Shown here: positions 13,881 to 26,321 of the stretch, piece after piece
Position numbering within the stretch: position 1 is the first letter of the stretch
How the letters are laid out: each line of letters starts with the position of its first letter
Program-made: the position numbers and the translations under genes
The notes under the pieces: generated by a model
What the model was told of the DNA's origin: nothing
The model's database searches: none
The model's input: the letters and a program-made list of their open reading frames with translations, nothing else
DNA from: Enoplosus armatus
Taxonomy: Eukaryota; Chordata; Actinopteri; Centrarchiformes; Enoplosidae
NCBI RefSeq assembly: GCF_043641665.1
Contig: NC_092182.1
Coordinates: forward strand, 20,645,241 to 20,709,240
Length of the DNA stretch: 64,000 bases
Reading direction: 5' to 3'

Positions 13881-14316
13881 ACGTAAGAAAAAAAGAGCGG
13901 TAACATACACTCCTCTGATTGTGTGAAATATGCCCAGAGGCTTCCCGTAATAATACATGAATATTAAAAAAATTATAAAAATTGTCCTTGCCACTTGAGT
14001 TTTTTCCTTTTTCCCAAACAAAGGACGATCCAGATGTCCTTAGTGGCCAAAGTCGTTAACGTATAACATACAAGTTCAACACAATAAGTTCAAAATCAGA
14101 ACAAACATGAATGATAATAAAGAAAACATAAATATAAGCTTTTATATCTCCCTCCATACGTCACACAAGCATTGTGCCTACTCAATAAAATGAAAAACAG
14201 AAGAAATACAACAGGAGGAGAATTACATTTTAAAGATAGGGATGTAAGAAGCTATGTTGTGTCCTTATGATATCTCATTGTACATCACCCTTTCCACATT
14301 CTTTCAAATACATCTT

Positions 14317-14588
14317 TAAAGAAATAGTTTGACATTTGGGGAAACTAGCGTGGCTCCGTCCAAAGGAAACAAATTCCGCCTACCAGCACTTCTAAAGCTC
14401 ACTAATTACCACATTATATCTCTTTTGTTTAATTAAGTGTAAAAGTGACACATTGTGGTTTTACAGTGGGTTATGCTAAGCTAAGTTAATCATCCCCTGG
14501 CTGTAGCTTCAATGGACAGATGTGAGATCTAACTCTCGACATAAAAAGCTAATAAGTGTATTTCCCCAAATATAAAACCATTCCTTTA
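14317..14588. mobile_element. MITE family 1, full-length copy with terminal inverted repeats
   Basis: The left end TAGTTTGACATTTGGGGAAA is matched by the inverted right end TTTCCCCAAATATAAAACCA followed by TTCCTTTA. The interior contains CCGCCTACCAGCACTTCTAAAG and TGCTAAGCTAAG. It is one of five related copies in this window (16246, 29008, 48126, 58871). I recognise the family as a very common non-autonomous DNA element of percomorph fishes. It has no coding capacity. Confidence 0.75.
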
Positions 14589-15129
14589 ATGTTTAATGTC
14601 TCAATTGTGTGTTTCCACCTCATTAAGTCAAGTGAAGATCGTAAAGTAATATTTATCTTTAGTTTAGTTAGTTTTTAATTTCTGTCCCTAGGTTTTTATA
14701 CTCATAATCTGCTCTATTACCTCACAGACCCCATACTCAGTATATAGTAACAAAAGTAGTCAGACAGTTCATGGCTGTTTCTTTTCATATGGATCCTTAC
14801 CAGTTTGGGCTGACCACCTCGCCCTGCTCTCTGACCTCTCATCCTGTCCACACTGCATAGTGGTTTTGGGTTCAGCCTCAGAGTCAGCGACCTTGGCCAG
14901 CAGCTCCAGTTTTAATCAGCAGTTCTCTCCACACGGGCAGCCCCAACCAGCCGCTTCATGCACCATAATGAGTCGAGAGTCCCAGGCCAGACCTCGCCTC
15001 AGCTCGAACTGTAGCTTCCTTTCCTCCTTTTCAGAGTGGGTGTACGTACAGCAGAGCTACATCCAACGACGCACATCATCGTGCACTACTAACAGGACAA
15101 GACTGAAAACATTTCAAAGGCTGTGATTG

Positions 15130-15610
15130 TGACATCTGTGCTTTGACACTTTCTATTTGACAGCTAATTCAGTTACATTGTAGGAGTAATAGAGAAATAT
15201 AATCATCTTGTATTGCAGTCTTGATTTGTGTTTTGTCATGTTGGCCAGTTAAAATTAGTGAGCTCTTTCTAGACATGCTATTTATTTTCCCTTTTATAAT
15301 CAGGTGATTTACAATGATTTGCTCGTTGCACCTTTTGTGATTGCCTATTGTCCACACGCATCTATCTCTTAAACAAAGTTTGAATATTCTGTCCAAGCTT
15401 TTCCAACTTTTGAAATTAACTTTGACCAGGGGGCGTGCTGCTGGCTTAAAGATAATCACATCAAGGGCATGGAGCCTGACCTGTTTTTGCATCAGTAAGT
15501 TTCTCCTCTGTGAAAAGCACTCAATCGGCAATTGTTGTCTTGCCTTTTGTGGGAATGTGAATAGCACCTTATTGATTGGAAGCAAAATGTTTTTAATGTT
15601 GTAGATGAGA
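15130..15610. promoter_or_regulatory. Candidate conserved non-coding element
   Basis: Complex sequence in the kilobase before the first visible TAFA exon, with no repeat signature. It contains ACAGCTAATTC, AATTAACTTTGA, AGATAATCACA and CAATTGTTG-type cores. Overlapping ORFs on both strands (one of 138 aa on the minus strand) lack known motifs. A cis-regulatory role for the TAFA gene is a guess from position and texture. Confidence 0.28.
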
Positions 15611-16245
15611 TTTCTGGATTGCTAGCTAATGGGAAGATGGAAGCTCGCTGCAATCTATTCTCAAGTCAAGTTGCAAATTGAAAATCTTTACAGGCATAAT
15701 TAAGGCTTATCTGAAAGGAATGTCAAAACTTTTCAAATGCTTTATTTATTTATTTTTTTCACCCATCCAATCCTGATTATGTGTAAATACACAAACATGC
15801 TCAGAATGGTGATGAGTCTATGCAGAAAAGTAATGAATATAAAATAGAGAGCAGTATTGATGTTTGCTCCAACTTAATGGCAGTGAAAACAGTGTCCTTG
15901 TAATTGATATTGTAATGTTCTTTTGCGTAAATAAGCAGTTCAGTGATGTTAATTAAGTCATTTTCTGGAAGCATGTGTGTTTTTCATCTTATGTAACTAC
16001 GTTAGTCTTATCCCAATGGAGAAATTCTCTTTTCGTCCTCTGGTTGGGGTGCAGGGTCAGTGGATTAAGTCCGTTGCTCAAGGATACATGGACAGGTGGG
16101 GCTGCACTGGGGTTCAAAGCCGGGCTCCTCCACCTGGGAGATGACCTGGATTTCAAGGAGCCATTGCATTTGGATGTTTTGAAACAAGACTGTGCCAAGA
16201 AATTACTCGGATGCATTCAGCCAGACTTTCCGTGTCCTCCTGCAT

Positions 16246-16382
16246 GCAGTCTTTGTGCTAAGCTAAGCTAACAGGCTTCTGGCGGCAGCTTCATATTTAC
16301 CGTACAGACATGAGACTAATATCGACCTCCTCATTTAACTCTTGGCAAGAAAGCGAATGAGTGTATTTCCTATGCCTTTAAG
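16246..16382 (+). mobile_element. MITE family 1, truncated copy
   Basis: The right half of the family: TCTTTGTGCTAAGCTAAGCT, then the CAGCTTCATATTTACCG stretch, CTTGGCAAGAAAGCGAATGA and GTGTATTTCC. It matches 29330-29474 nearly base for base. The end of the right inverted repeat is shortened by a deletion. A family 2 copy follows it directly. Confidence 0.75.
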
Positions 16383-16403
16383 GTCATTGCTATAAATATC
16401 CTA

Positions 16404-16668
16404 TAATGTATATTAATCTGCAGATGAAAGTAGTCCCCAACAAATACACCTTTTACTCCTGTTTGAGTAATGTTTTCTATGAACTACAGTGCCCTGCTGT
16501 TTTACAAGATTACTTTGACTTTTAAAAAAAAGGAAATTATACAGTTGTTTCTTTGGTAGAAACAAATGGACTTTCAGCTGAGTGACACAGACAGGCAAGT
16601 CAGAAAGAGAACAGGCTAATACTAATGCTGTTGGTTTTGGTCTTTTCATGGGATTTTTTTTTATTACA
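16404..16668 (+). mobile_element. MITE-like repeat family 2, copy 1
   Basis: Contains ATTAATCTGCAGATGAAAGT, AGTCCCCAACAAA, TGTTTGAGTAATGTTT and CTACAGTGCCCTGCTG, and ends near a TTTTCATGGGA stretch. The same ordered blocks recur at 43209-43340 (same strand) and inverted at 34100-34338, so this is an interspersed repeat. It has no coding capacity. Confidence 0.65.
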
Positions 16669-16795
16669 AAAAACACAAGCCTTATCAAACAAAAATAAGA
16701 AAACCTTTAAACCATGTTCTATTATTTCTTGCTATAATGCTTTGGTGAGAAAAAAGTAGATTTACTGTTGCAGAAGGCTGTCGCATGCTTTCTAA

Positions 16796-16990
<195 letters not shown>

Positions 16991-17732
16991 TAGTTTTGGT
17001 AATGATTTGAGATTGACTTCTGATTAGGGTAGAAATGCGGTACGGTGCAAAAACTGTCACACCTGTCACTGTGCCTCTGGTGCTTATTTCATTGATTATT
17101 TGGGTATGAGAGGTTTATTGTATGAAAGAAGAAAAACAATAGTTGAGATTTTCATGATCCTGCTGTTGTGTCGAAGGCTGTATAATCTTCAAAATCAGAT
17201 CTCCCACTCTTCTGTCGTTGAGGCTATGTGAGACCTTGTGTTGAGCGGAGCAGACAGAAGGCCAGGTCATTTAATATCATGTCAAAAGTGGCCTCAGTTA
17301 CAGGTGAATCGATTCCTATCTCCTCTTTTCCCTATAATGGCTCTGACAGGGGCTTCCTCGATTTTGACAGTTTTCTTTTCACTTTGGAAATGTCAGGGGA
17401 AGCTGTTTCTCCCCCGTAGGCCTCCTCGGAGCAACTTAAGACCTTGACGCGCCAAACCTCCTCTGCACACTTTATTACCCCTCCTACATACAAACATCCA
17501 CCCTCCTCACACCACACGCACCAGCTCACAGCTCACAGCACTCAGCGACTTGACATTGACCCACGCCCTGCAATTCAGACCTGAAAACACACCATGGCAG
17601 GACTGACAGGTCTCCTCTGTCAGCCAGAGATCAAAAGACTCTCTCTTCAATCACTGTGATGTATATAGAAACCAAAGGCACTTGTTGCTGCAGACAGGGC
17701 TGAACCATGCTACACTTTCAAACAGCATGTAG

Positions 17733-17966
<234 letters not shown>

Positions 17967-19689
17967 TAGTAGATATTCTTAAAAAAGTCATGGATTAGAG
18001 CCAACAAAGAGGACTTGGATAATAGTTGTAACACACAGTGACCCTAGAATAATGGAGGAGGGCTAGATAAGTGTTTGAAGAAGAAAGAAACAAGAGCTAA
18101 AGAGAGCACTGGAGAATATTCTTTTTATCAACTTCAGATGAGAGCATAGCAGGGCAGGCAGAGTAGGAGGCGGCAGGAGAGGAAGATGTGACTCACAGGG
18201 GAGAGTCAGTGAAGTGTTTCTTGAAGCGATCGGCTTACAACAGCAGAAAGGGGTGAGTTCAGTTCAGATATTTATTTAGCTACATCTCGCATTTTGTTGT
18301 GGAGGTCTAATTACAGTCAGTTTATAGTATTTTTAAGTTGCTAATTTGCCACAGCCTAGTTGATCGGGTCATCCAGGAGAACATCAGCGAATTGTGCACA
18401 GTGTCGGATAGAGCAGCTTGTTCTGGTGAAACCAAACCAAAACCAAGACTGTGCATTTCTGTTAAAGCCAGAGAATTCCTCACACAATACAGAAGCATAA
18501 GTGTGTTTGTTTAGGTTGCTTTACCTAACCTGTTTCTAACAATTTCTGGTGCGTTTGCCCATTTGATTCAGTTCATTTAGTCTGATGTGAAACCTGTCAA
18601 CTGAACTCTGGTGCGGACTGAACAACCAGACTGCTTGAAAAGGAGGGTCTTTGTGCACTTCCAGGCAGACTCTGGTGCTGTTGGGCCGTGGTGTGAAAGC
18701 AAACAGACAAACCACAGGATTTTGTGACAGATATATGATTTTAGCATGATTTCAAACAGCTACAACAGTTAAATCTATCTGCTGATCATAGGCTGCTTAA
18801 AAGCAATCTCCTGTGTGTTCATCATGTTGAGCTTGCCTCTCACTATTTTAGCAGTTCTCCAATGAACCGTGAGTGGAACGAGTGAAATGTAGCGACGAAC
18901 TATGTATTATTATGGTACAAAATACCTCTGAACACGAAACAGACCAGAACTACTAAGTATATTTTGACACTTCACCTGAATTTTCTTTCATTTTTGCTTC
19001 TCTAGAGAGTGAATGCAGAATTCAATAGAGATAAGATATTATCATTATGATCATTGATGGGCTAGATTCTCCTACAGGAATACAAAACTTCCCCAAACAC
19101 CATAAATGTTGAACAAATCTTTCATGTCTCAATGTAGTGTCAATTTATCGTACATTTAGCTGCTGTTAAGTGTCGTTAGATAGTTTTAAAGTAAAAATTA
19201 TTTTACCATACATTATCACATTTATGAAGATAGTTTTGTCAAGCTTGTAATTTTAAACTGACAAACCATGTAATCTCAAGGGCAATTAAATTGTAATTTC
19301 ACATATTTTAATGAAAAGTGATTAGCACTCAAAAATATAGTGCACTTTGATGCCTGTTATACGATGCCAGTGCGCTCTCATCAATAATCATTAAATATTT
19401 CCATGGTTTTCATCAAAAGCTGAGATCAGAGCTTGTTTTAAGACAGAGCCTAACTACAAAACAGAATATTTAGTGTCAAAATGATTCATGAATACACATG
19501 ATGTGTCACATAAATATATGCAACAAGACATTTGTCTTGTTTCTGCATGGACATACTGCATAATTTCACAAAAATCAGAGTTACAGGGTTGAAAGGACAG
19601 ATTGATTCACTTGAATGATAATAAAATAATATACATATATATTATTAATGAAATCAGAGGTAAACTTTCAGTCGAGAAAAGAGAAATAT

Positions 19690-20000
19690 GTTTATAAATA
19701 GTGAGTCATGAGACTCACAATTCTCAGTTGGTGGTTTAGGTGAGAAATGAGACGACTTTGCTCAAGGAACATCAATTATCGCTTCTGTAATAAACAGTGT
19801 GATTGTACACAAGTGAGCCCATTGGTACAAATTGGAAAACGCAGCCTCTGGGGAACTGAGCAGAAGTCTAGCTCACATGTATCCACCTCATCCTCGTGGC
19901 ATTAAGGGCGAGAGAGAGCGGGCTTGAGTCGGGTCCTGCCTTTGAAAAGTCATAGCAGGCATGCATATGACTTCAAAAGTGCCAGCGAGAAGCAACACAA
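19690..20000. promoter_or_regulatory. Candidate intronic conserved non-coding element
   Basis: Non-repetitive intronic block containing GTGAGTCATGAGACTCAC (an AP-1-like TGAGTCA inside an imperfect palindrome near 19700), CATCAATTATCGC and a direct GCATGCATATGAC. Only the texture and motif content support the call; conservation is untested. Confidence 0.25.
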
Positions 20001-21039
20001 AGGCGAGCAAAGGCAGGAGAAAGACAAACAAACAACAAACAAAAATCCCTCCAGGAAGCCAAATCGTCGAGTGGGATGTGCAGAGGCAGGGCAGGAGGGC
20101 TCAAGCTGTAGCACTTCCAGAGATTAATAGAGGTTATCTGGACGTGTGTTTTGGGTTTCAGGGTGTGGTAGACCTGAAGTGGATGGTAGGTGAGGAGGGG
20201 GAGGGATGGCACAGTGGGCCCTTAGCCATCCATCAAGGCCCAGTGTTTGACTCACCAAACGCCTGTAGTTGAGCTGCCTCTTCCATTATTCATGGCTACA
20301 GGAGGCCTGGACGAAGCAGAGCTTTTTATTTTAGCCAGGTTAATAATTCATACCCTCTCACACAGCCACGGGAAAGCAGAAACAGAGGCACAGACAAGCA
20401 GGGGTCCAGGTGGCTAGTAGAACCCGTCAGAACCTCGACTCTTTTTTGATTTGGGAGTCAGTGGGGGTCGCTCCATGCTCATGGCCCCGCTGCCTCCCAC
20501 AGAGAGCCAGCAAGGGACAACCTGTGTATGCTAGAGGGCTCTGCACCCGAGCTTCCTGGTCAGTTAACATCATTCTGGGGAATAAATGGAGGGCTCTGCT
20601 GAGGATCCAGCTCAGTTTCACGAGTATTGCGTTGGTGAAGTGACAATTTCTTTTGAGAAAAGTGATGCCGGTTCTCTGAAAATGACACATCACAAAAAGC
20701 CTAACCTATCCTGCATACTGTCCAGCTTATAATAAGAGATAAAGCACATGTTCTTCAATATAATATGCCAGAGTTCAGTCAAGTCACAAGTTGTCAAAGC
20801 CACTCTCAAGTGCAAGTGAAGCTTTTATAAGCAAACTGTTAGGTCTGTGAATGCGGACCATGTAACCTTGCGTCTGGACATTTCACATAACTGAGACCAC
20901 GTCCGTTCACTGCATAGACCTAAACACTAATATTCAAGGTGTGTGGTTATTTAAAGCCAGGGGAAAACTCGAATCTTCAGTGAGTTTAGTCTAACAGCAT
21001 CCAGGTCCACGTCAAGTCCTCTTTTTTTTTGTGGCTTAG

Positions 21040-21400
21040 GGCTGCACTAATCAATATCTTTATAATAAAAATGGATCAAATAACTACTTGTATGTGAAAG
21101 TGTAGCATATAGTGACAAACACACGGAAAACCTGACCCCACCTGACCCTGTGAGTCTTTCAGCTCATTGTTTTTGTTTTGTTTTTGGCTTGCAGGTTTAC
21201 GGTGTGTTTCAGTCTCACAGCCTCTCATCAACCCAAGCTTTTTTTTAGCGAAAAAGCTCAAAATACCTACTGTTTCAACACCTGCTCTGCACTAAACATT
21301 AAACAGACACAGTTAGCGACTGGCTGCTGAATATTGAGCATTTAGCAGCTAAAAAGACTTTTTACTTTCTACTTTTAGACGAAGACTAAAACAATTTTTT
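21040..21400 (+). repeat. Interspersed repeat starting GGCTGCACTAATCAATAT
   Basis: The opening GGCTGCACTAATCAATATCT, TTTTGGCTTGCAGGTTTAC, CAGCCTCTCATCAACCC and CTCAAAATACCTACTGTTTC follow, in order, a repeat I recognise from percomorph genomes. It ends in a TTTAGCAGCTAAAAAG stretch. It has no coding capacity. Boundaries are approximate. Confidence 0.55.
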
Positions 21401-22885
21401 CCCACAGAAGCTATTGGAAGCAGCACATCTCAAACTTGAACAGCTGTGTGTTTTGTTTGAATTGTCTTTTTATTTTTATTTTTATTTTACTAGAATAGGT
21501 TTTTATCCGTTTTATGATAAAATCTAATGATTTTATAATTTGTTGATTTTAATTGGTCCCTTGTGTGAAGCACTTTGTAACTTTTGAAAAGTGCTCTATA
21601 AATAAACATGTCTGATAGATGTATAAATAAGCAACTGTTAGCTAACATGGTTGCCACAACAACTTTGTCAATGTTGTGTTTACAGCTTGTTCCGCTGCCC
21701 CCAATTAGTCCTGCTTTAAGTCTGGCTGGAGTCCAAGTCTAAAGTCTTCTAAAGTTAATATTTTTAGCTCCTTTTTCTCAAGATGAATACATAATATAGG
21801 TGTGAACAAGCTCCTCAGTTGCACTACATATATGCTATAAATTATTTATTCTTTAATGTCCAGCGGTGGCTTTGCTGATAAAAAAATGATGGTGTCGTTT
21901 CACCTCATGATTAAGTCACATCAATAAATCAGACGTCTTGACACCCTGCGGGCCCCCTCTCGGACAACTCCAGTTGTTCCCTCTTTCTCTGCATTTCCAG
22001 GAGCAGCCGGTTTTATAGTCCTGCTGGTAATGTCAGGAATTATAACCCCGGCTACTCCTGCTTTTCACTTCCTATCAATCAGAGGACAGACGGCAGAAGA
22101 ACCACAGAGCTGTTCCACTTGACAGGTGCTATGATGCTTGTTCAGAATGTGTTGAGGGATGATGAAGGATAGCTGTCTGAGGTAGATGTCAAGACACAAT
22201 GAAAACATGCCTTAAATTTACTGATCTTTACTTAAAAGATATGTATTATAGCCTTATTTTGCTGTATAATGACTTGCAGCTTGAAATGTAGTAATTTAAC
22301 TTTTTGATTATGTTTTTGTTTCTTCCTTTTGGGATAATTTCCCTGTACTGGGGTCCTTGTCACTTTTCTGTTGGAGGATGGAGAGAGACTTGTGCGATTA
22401 TCAATAAATCTGGGGCCACAATGTGCATGTATGTAGCTCCTGATTTGCTAAGGCTGTAGATCATTACACCGTCAGCTCTTCTGTAAGTGAAGTGAAGGAC
22501 AGCTCATAGGCGCAGTTGAGCGGTGGGATTTCTATGAAATAGAGAATAAATGATAACCTCGTGACCTTGAATCCACAAGTTTTATTACTCATAAAATTAA
22601 AATATAACAATCTGAAGAACTAGTTATATTATTAAAGCAATAGGAGACAAACAAACTTTATGGGAAATGAAAAAAAGACGGAACAAAAGGTACAAAATAT
22701 ACACTGCGACCGTTGGTGAACAGGGGTTGGGGATGCAGCTGATGTTTTACAAGAATACTGAGGTGAATGCATTAAAAAATGCCTTACAATACTGAACAGT
22801 GCAGTTCCTGCCTGTAGAAATTATGATTAACACAAACCACAACTACTAACCTCTTTTTGTTTGGTACAAAATAATCACATTCTCA

Positions 22886-23482
22886 GCAAATCAATCACCA
22901 ATAGAGTGATTTAGCAATGCCAGCTGTGTTTGTTGGCACATGCAAGCTGGAGATGCTGCAACCATGAATTGAACTCTTGGTCTTGTGGGCGAGCCACCCA
23001 AGAGCCTTATACCATATGGTGTGATACAACACAAGAGTATTAAATGCAGCACTTCCATGTTTTCTTTGTTTAAAATGACTAAAGGAGTTAGCGGAAGTGT
23101 TTTTTTGCAGGTTCTTTAGTTGCTGTATTCCCACCCTTTTCCCCAAATCAACTAGTTAATATATGGGAATACCTCTTGAGGTATTTAGTTGTATCAACAT
23201 GTGCATTTGTTTGGCGTTTTAGAGTGTTTTAAGACAAATTAGTGCTTGTCGTTTGCTGTTTATATCTGCTTCAAAAACTTTTCCTTTTTTTCACTACAAA
23301 CAAGCTAATGTCCCTGAAATTGAACAAATCGGTGTGTTAGTTCACAGCCTCATCTTGTCAGTCAAAACCAGCGTGTGAATAAACATGTTTACGAGTTAAA
23401 AGGCTGAAAGACGAGATGAGGCGTTTAGTCGATGGATAGCCTGAAAAGAGGAGCTAAATCATTCTATTGGTGATTGATTTGC
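22886..23482. mobile_element. 597-bp element with 29-bp near-perfect terminal inverted repeats
   Basis: The left end (22886-22914) starts GCAAATCAATCACCAATAGA and the right end (23454-23482) is its reverse complement, with one mismatch in 29 bases. Similarity stops abruptly at both borders of the repeats. The interior has no transposase-like ORF, which fits a non-autonomous DNA transposon. No clear target-site duplication is visible next to the repeats, so a foldback or hairpin origin is possible. It sits in the last intron of the TAFA gene. Confidence 0.55.
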
Positions 23483-24615
23483 TTTTTATAGTCCATTAAG
23501 ACATTGCTGGAGGCTGACACTGACCATGCGATTTGTCAATTTAGAGCAACATTAAAACCTGAAATAATATATTTCAATAAAAGTCCAAAAGAATCAGACA
23601 AGTCATTTGCATTCGGAACTGAGAGAATTCAGAGATGCTTAGTTGCTTTATCTGGATAATAAATGAGTATGGGATATACACATGCATGTGCACAACACAC
23701 ACATGCGCTCTCCATCAGAGGTAGGGTCTTAGTTTGCTTGTCAGTGGGTCTTTGAACCTACAGCTGACCTGTCAAGTGTGGTCTTTCATCCTGAAGCAGC
23801 TTAAGCATCAAACCCTGAGGGGCTGCCTTCTGTTCTCCTGATTCCCCTTTGTGTGTTTACTCACCGATAACCTCACAGTGACACCCTCAACACCACGTCA
23901 TGCTAATTGCTTTGATAAGCTTTCATTTTGCTTCACCCTTTTGTTTCTTTTGCCATATACATTTGTTTTGTTTTAGTTTTGTGTGTCGAACTCTTTTATC
24001 ACTTCCACTTCTTTCCTTTTGCCTTTCAAAGCTCCTCCTGCAATTAAAAATGGGTTATTGTTTGTATATTTTATTATGTTTTATATTTTCTTTTATAATG
24101 AGAAAGAAAACTGAGCTCAAAACATGTTTTCCATGTCTACATAATAATTATCAATACAACAATAATCAGCATAACTGTGGTTGTAAATGCATTTATGGGT
24201 TCATTATTACGCCAATGCAGTAGATCCAAAACGTTGCTGCCAGCAGAAATATGGCGGAGGCCATCAACCACTAAAAATGTTTCCCTCTGATAATGTTGTT
24301 ACCAAATAACATGGCTTAACTCAGTCTATGAATGTACAGTATGTCTACAGGCCAAAACATTTCCATATGCTCTCTCACACATGTGATTCCTGAGGATTGT
24401 CACACAGAGGTGAAAATTAAATTGTGACTTCCCTTGTGTCTTCAGCTGCAGCTCTAAGCAGCATCAATCACATTTCCACAAAATATTAGAATTGTATTAC
24501 TTGGAAGACTGACTGTGTGCAGTAAACTCCTACTTGGTTCACTGTTGAGACCCTGCCAACTGCTAATTGAATGACAAAGTGCAAATATTCACACAGGAAC
24601 ACCTGGGTTCATTTC

Positions 24616-24616
24616 T

Positions 24617-24669
<53 letters not shown>
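24616..24669 (+). repeat. (TG)n microsatellite
   Basis: A long TG dinucleotide run with one TTTG interruption near the start, likely polymorphic. It creates cysteine/valine-repeat ORFs that are not genes. Confidence 0.95.
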
Positions 24670-24671
<2 letters not shown>

Positions 24672-25244
24672 TGTTTTATCGTGCCTCCTACATCAGAGGG
24701 CAAGTCAAAAAGTTACTTGTGTTCTACTTTTAAAGGGCAAACCAACAAGGAGCAACATTCACCTCCCAGAGTATTTTTAGAGTTATGCTTAAAGTGAGAG
24801 TAGTACAAACTGCATCTTTCAATCTTTTAGATTAATATTCATGAAAACGTCTGAGAATACTTATGCCAGCAGTATGCCATCGTGAATAATAATATTCCCT
24901 CTGTTTGCATGGAAATCATTGAGCATGATGTACATTGCATTACGTCTGACTTCTGTCTGCTCACTGCCTCCTCACTTTCTCTGTATAACGCCACAGATGT
25001 TTGAGTTATAAACATGCCAGCTGGGACTACACACACCTTGAACCTGTCACACTTTTGACAGATGGGCTGTTGCTCGATGTGCAGCACCAAAACAAGAGTT
25101 TGTTTTAATGAGATAGAGCCACAATTTGAGTAGCAGAGATGATTAGTCAATCAATCAATTAGTCAATAGACAAAAACATGAAGGAGTCTATAGGTACAGC
25201 ATTTATTTGAACTAGATACTAACTTGTGTGCTATCACATGCATA

Positions 25245-25562
25245 AAGGACAATGCTAACTTTCTGATGTTTAGCAGGTATTGTTTACTATGTTCACCATC
25301 TTAGTTTGGTGTGTTAGCATGCTAACATTTGCTAATTAGCACTAAACCCAAAGTACAGCGGAGTTTGATGCTTATTAGTTTTGCAGGTATTCAGCAAGAA
25401 CCAGATTACACATCAGACATCTCAATCAGAATCACACGAGTCAACATTCTTGTGCCACTGAAGGAATATTCAGGGGATCACCAAAGTCATGAGCATTGGT
25501 GAATGTCTGTACTAAATTTTACAGCAATCCATCCAGTAGTTACTGAAACATTTCAGTCTGAA
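25245..25562 (+). repeat. Repeat family 3 (TTAGCATGCTAACATTTGC), copy 1
   Basis: Contains GTTAGCATGCTAACATTTGC, TAATTAGCACTAAACCCAAA, GTTTTGCAGGTATT, GGGGATCACCAAAGTCAT and CAGCAATCCATCCAGTAGTT. The same blocks occur inverted at 31655-31995. This is a widespread percomorph interspersed repeat in my recollection. Family 4 follows immediately, in the same repeat cluster. Confidence 0.7.
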
Positions 25563-25572
25563 CTAAAAAAAA

Positions 25573-25886
25573 AGAGCGACTGCCATAAATAATCAGCAAC
25601 AATTTTAACAATTAATCGTCATTTAAGCAATTTTGTATGCAAAAACGCCAAAGACCCATTGTCTCCAGCTTGTCAAATGTGAATATTTTCAGATTTCCCA
25701 GTCTTCTATGTTAGTAAACTGAATATTTTTGGGTTTTCTGACTGATGAAAATAAGCAGTTTAAATGTGTCAACTTGGCCTAAAGGAAATTTTATGACATT
25801 TTATGGGCCAAATCATTTAGCAATTAATAGAGAGAATAATCTTCAGATTAATAATTGATAAAAAATAATCTTTAGTTGCAGGCTTA
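25573..25886. repeat. Repeat family 4 (ATTAATCG / TTAGTTGCAG ends), copy 1
   Basis: Contains AATTTTAACAATTAATCG, CCAGCTTGTCAAATGTGAAT, GTAAACTGAATATTTTTGGG and the end CTTTAGTTGCAGGCTT. Related copies lie at 35981-36290, 45361-45600 and 61185-61400. The mirrored GAGC-CGCAACTAA opening of those copies corresponds to this copy's end, consistent with inverted termini. Confidence 0.65.
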
Positions 25887-26309
25887 ACTTGAACAAAGTG
25901 ATGCCTTTTCTTAGACATGACTGATAGTACAGAGAAGCAATTCATAGTACCATATAGACTTTTGTCCATGTTGACAAAACCATAATACTTTGATTGGATT
26001 ACTTGATGATTGGAACACATTTTTCTTTTTTTAAACTGGATTTTTTTTATACTTGTGCTTAACTAAAAATGGCTCTGCTATAATAAGTACAGTGGGTTCA
26101 ATCGTTCTACTCCTCTCTCAGTGGTTTCTGTCATATTTCATGTCAGACAGCACTGATTTTGAGAGTGTTTCTACTACTATTTGTCATCATTAATGAGTCA
26201 AATCCCTTTTTATCCCCAGCATCCATTCTTGTCACTGACACAATTTTCTTCTGATTCCTGACTCTGTTTTTTGTTTGTTGTTTTTTTTTGTCTTTCCCTT
26301 TCTTTCTAG

Positions 26310-26321
26310 GTCACACGATAG
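26310..26321 (+). CDS. tafa2: TAFA2-like last coding exon segment (three codons and stop)
   Basis: The acceptor tttctttctag ends at 26309. It sits in a long T-rich tract and is followed by GTC ACA CGA TAG, which encodes V-T-R-stop. Joined in frame to the KVKTTK end of the previous exon, this makes the ending KTTKVTR. That is the exact C-terminal sequence type of TAFA3 and TAFA4, while mammalian TAFA2 ends RVTH. A tiny terminal coding segment after a long phase-0 intron is characteristic of this family, which makes the call much stronger than 12 bases alone would allow. The exon continues as the 3' UTR. Without the family knowledge this exon would be invisible to ORF methods. Confidence 0.88.
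   Translation, partial: VTR

Noticed and set aside
22895..23146. tRNA-like SINE head on the minus strand (AGTTCAATTC near 22970)
   Set aside because: The box-A/box-B spacing is not convincing; the stretch is better described as the interior of the inverted-repeat element at 22886-23482.
24567..24797. Cysteine/valine-repeat frames
   Set aside because: They are read-through of the (TG)n microsatellite at 24616-24669.
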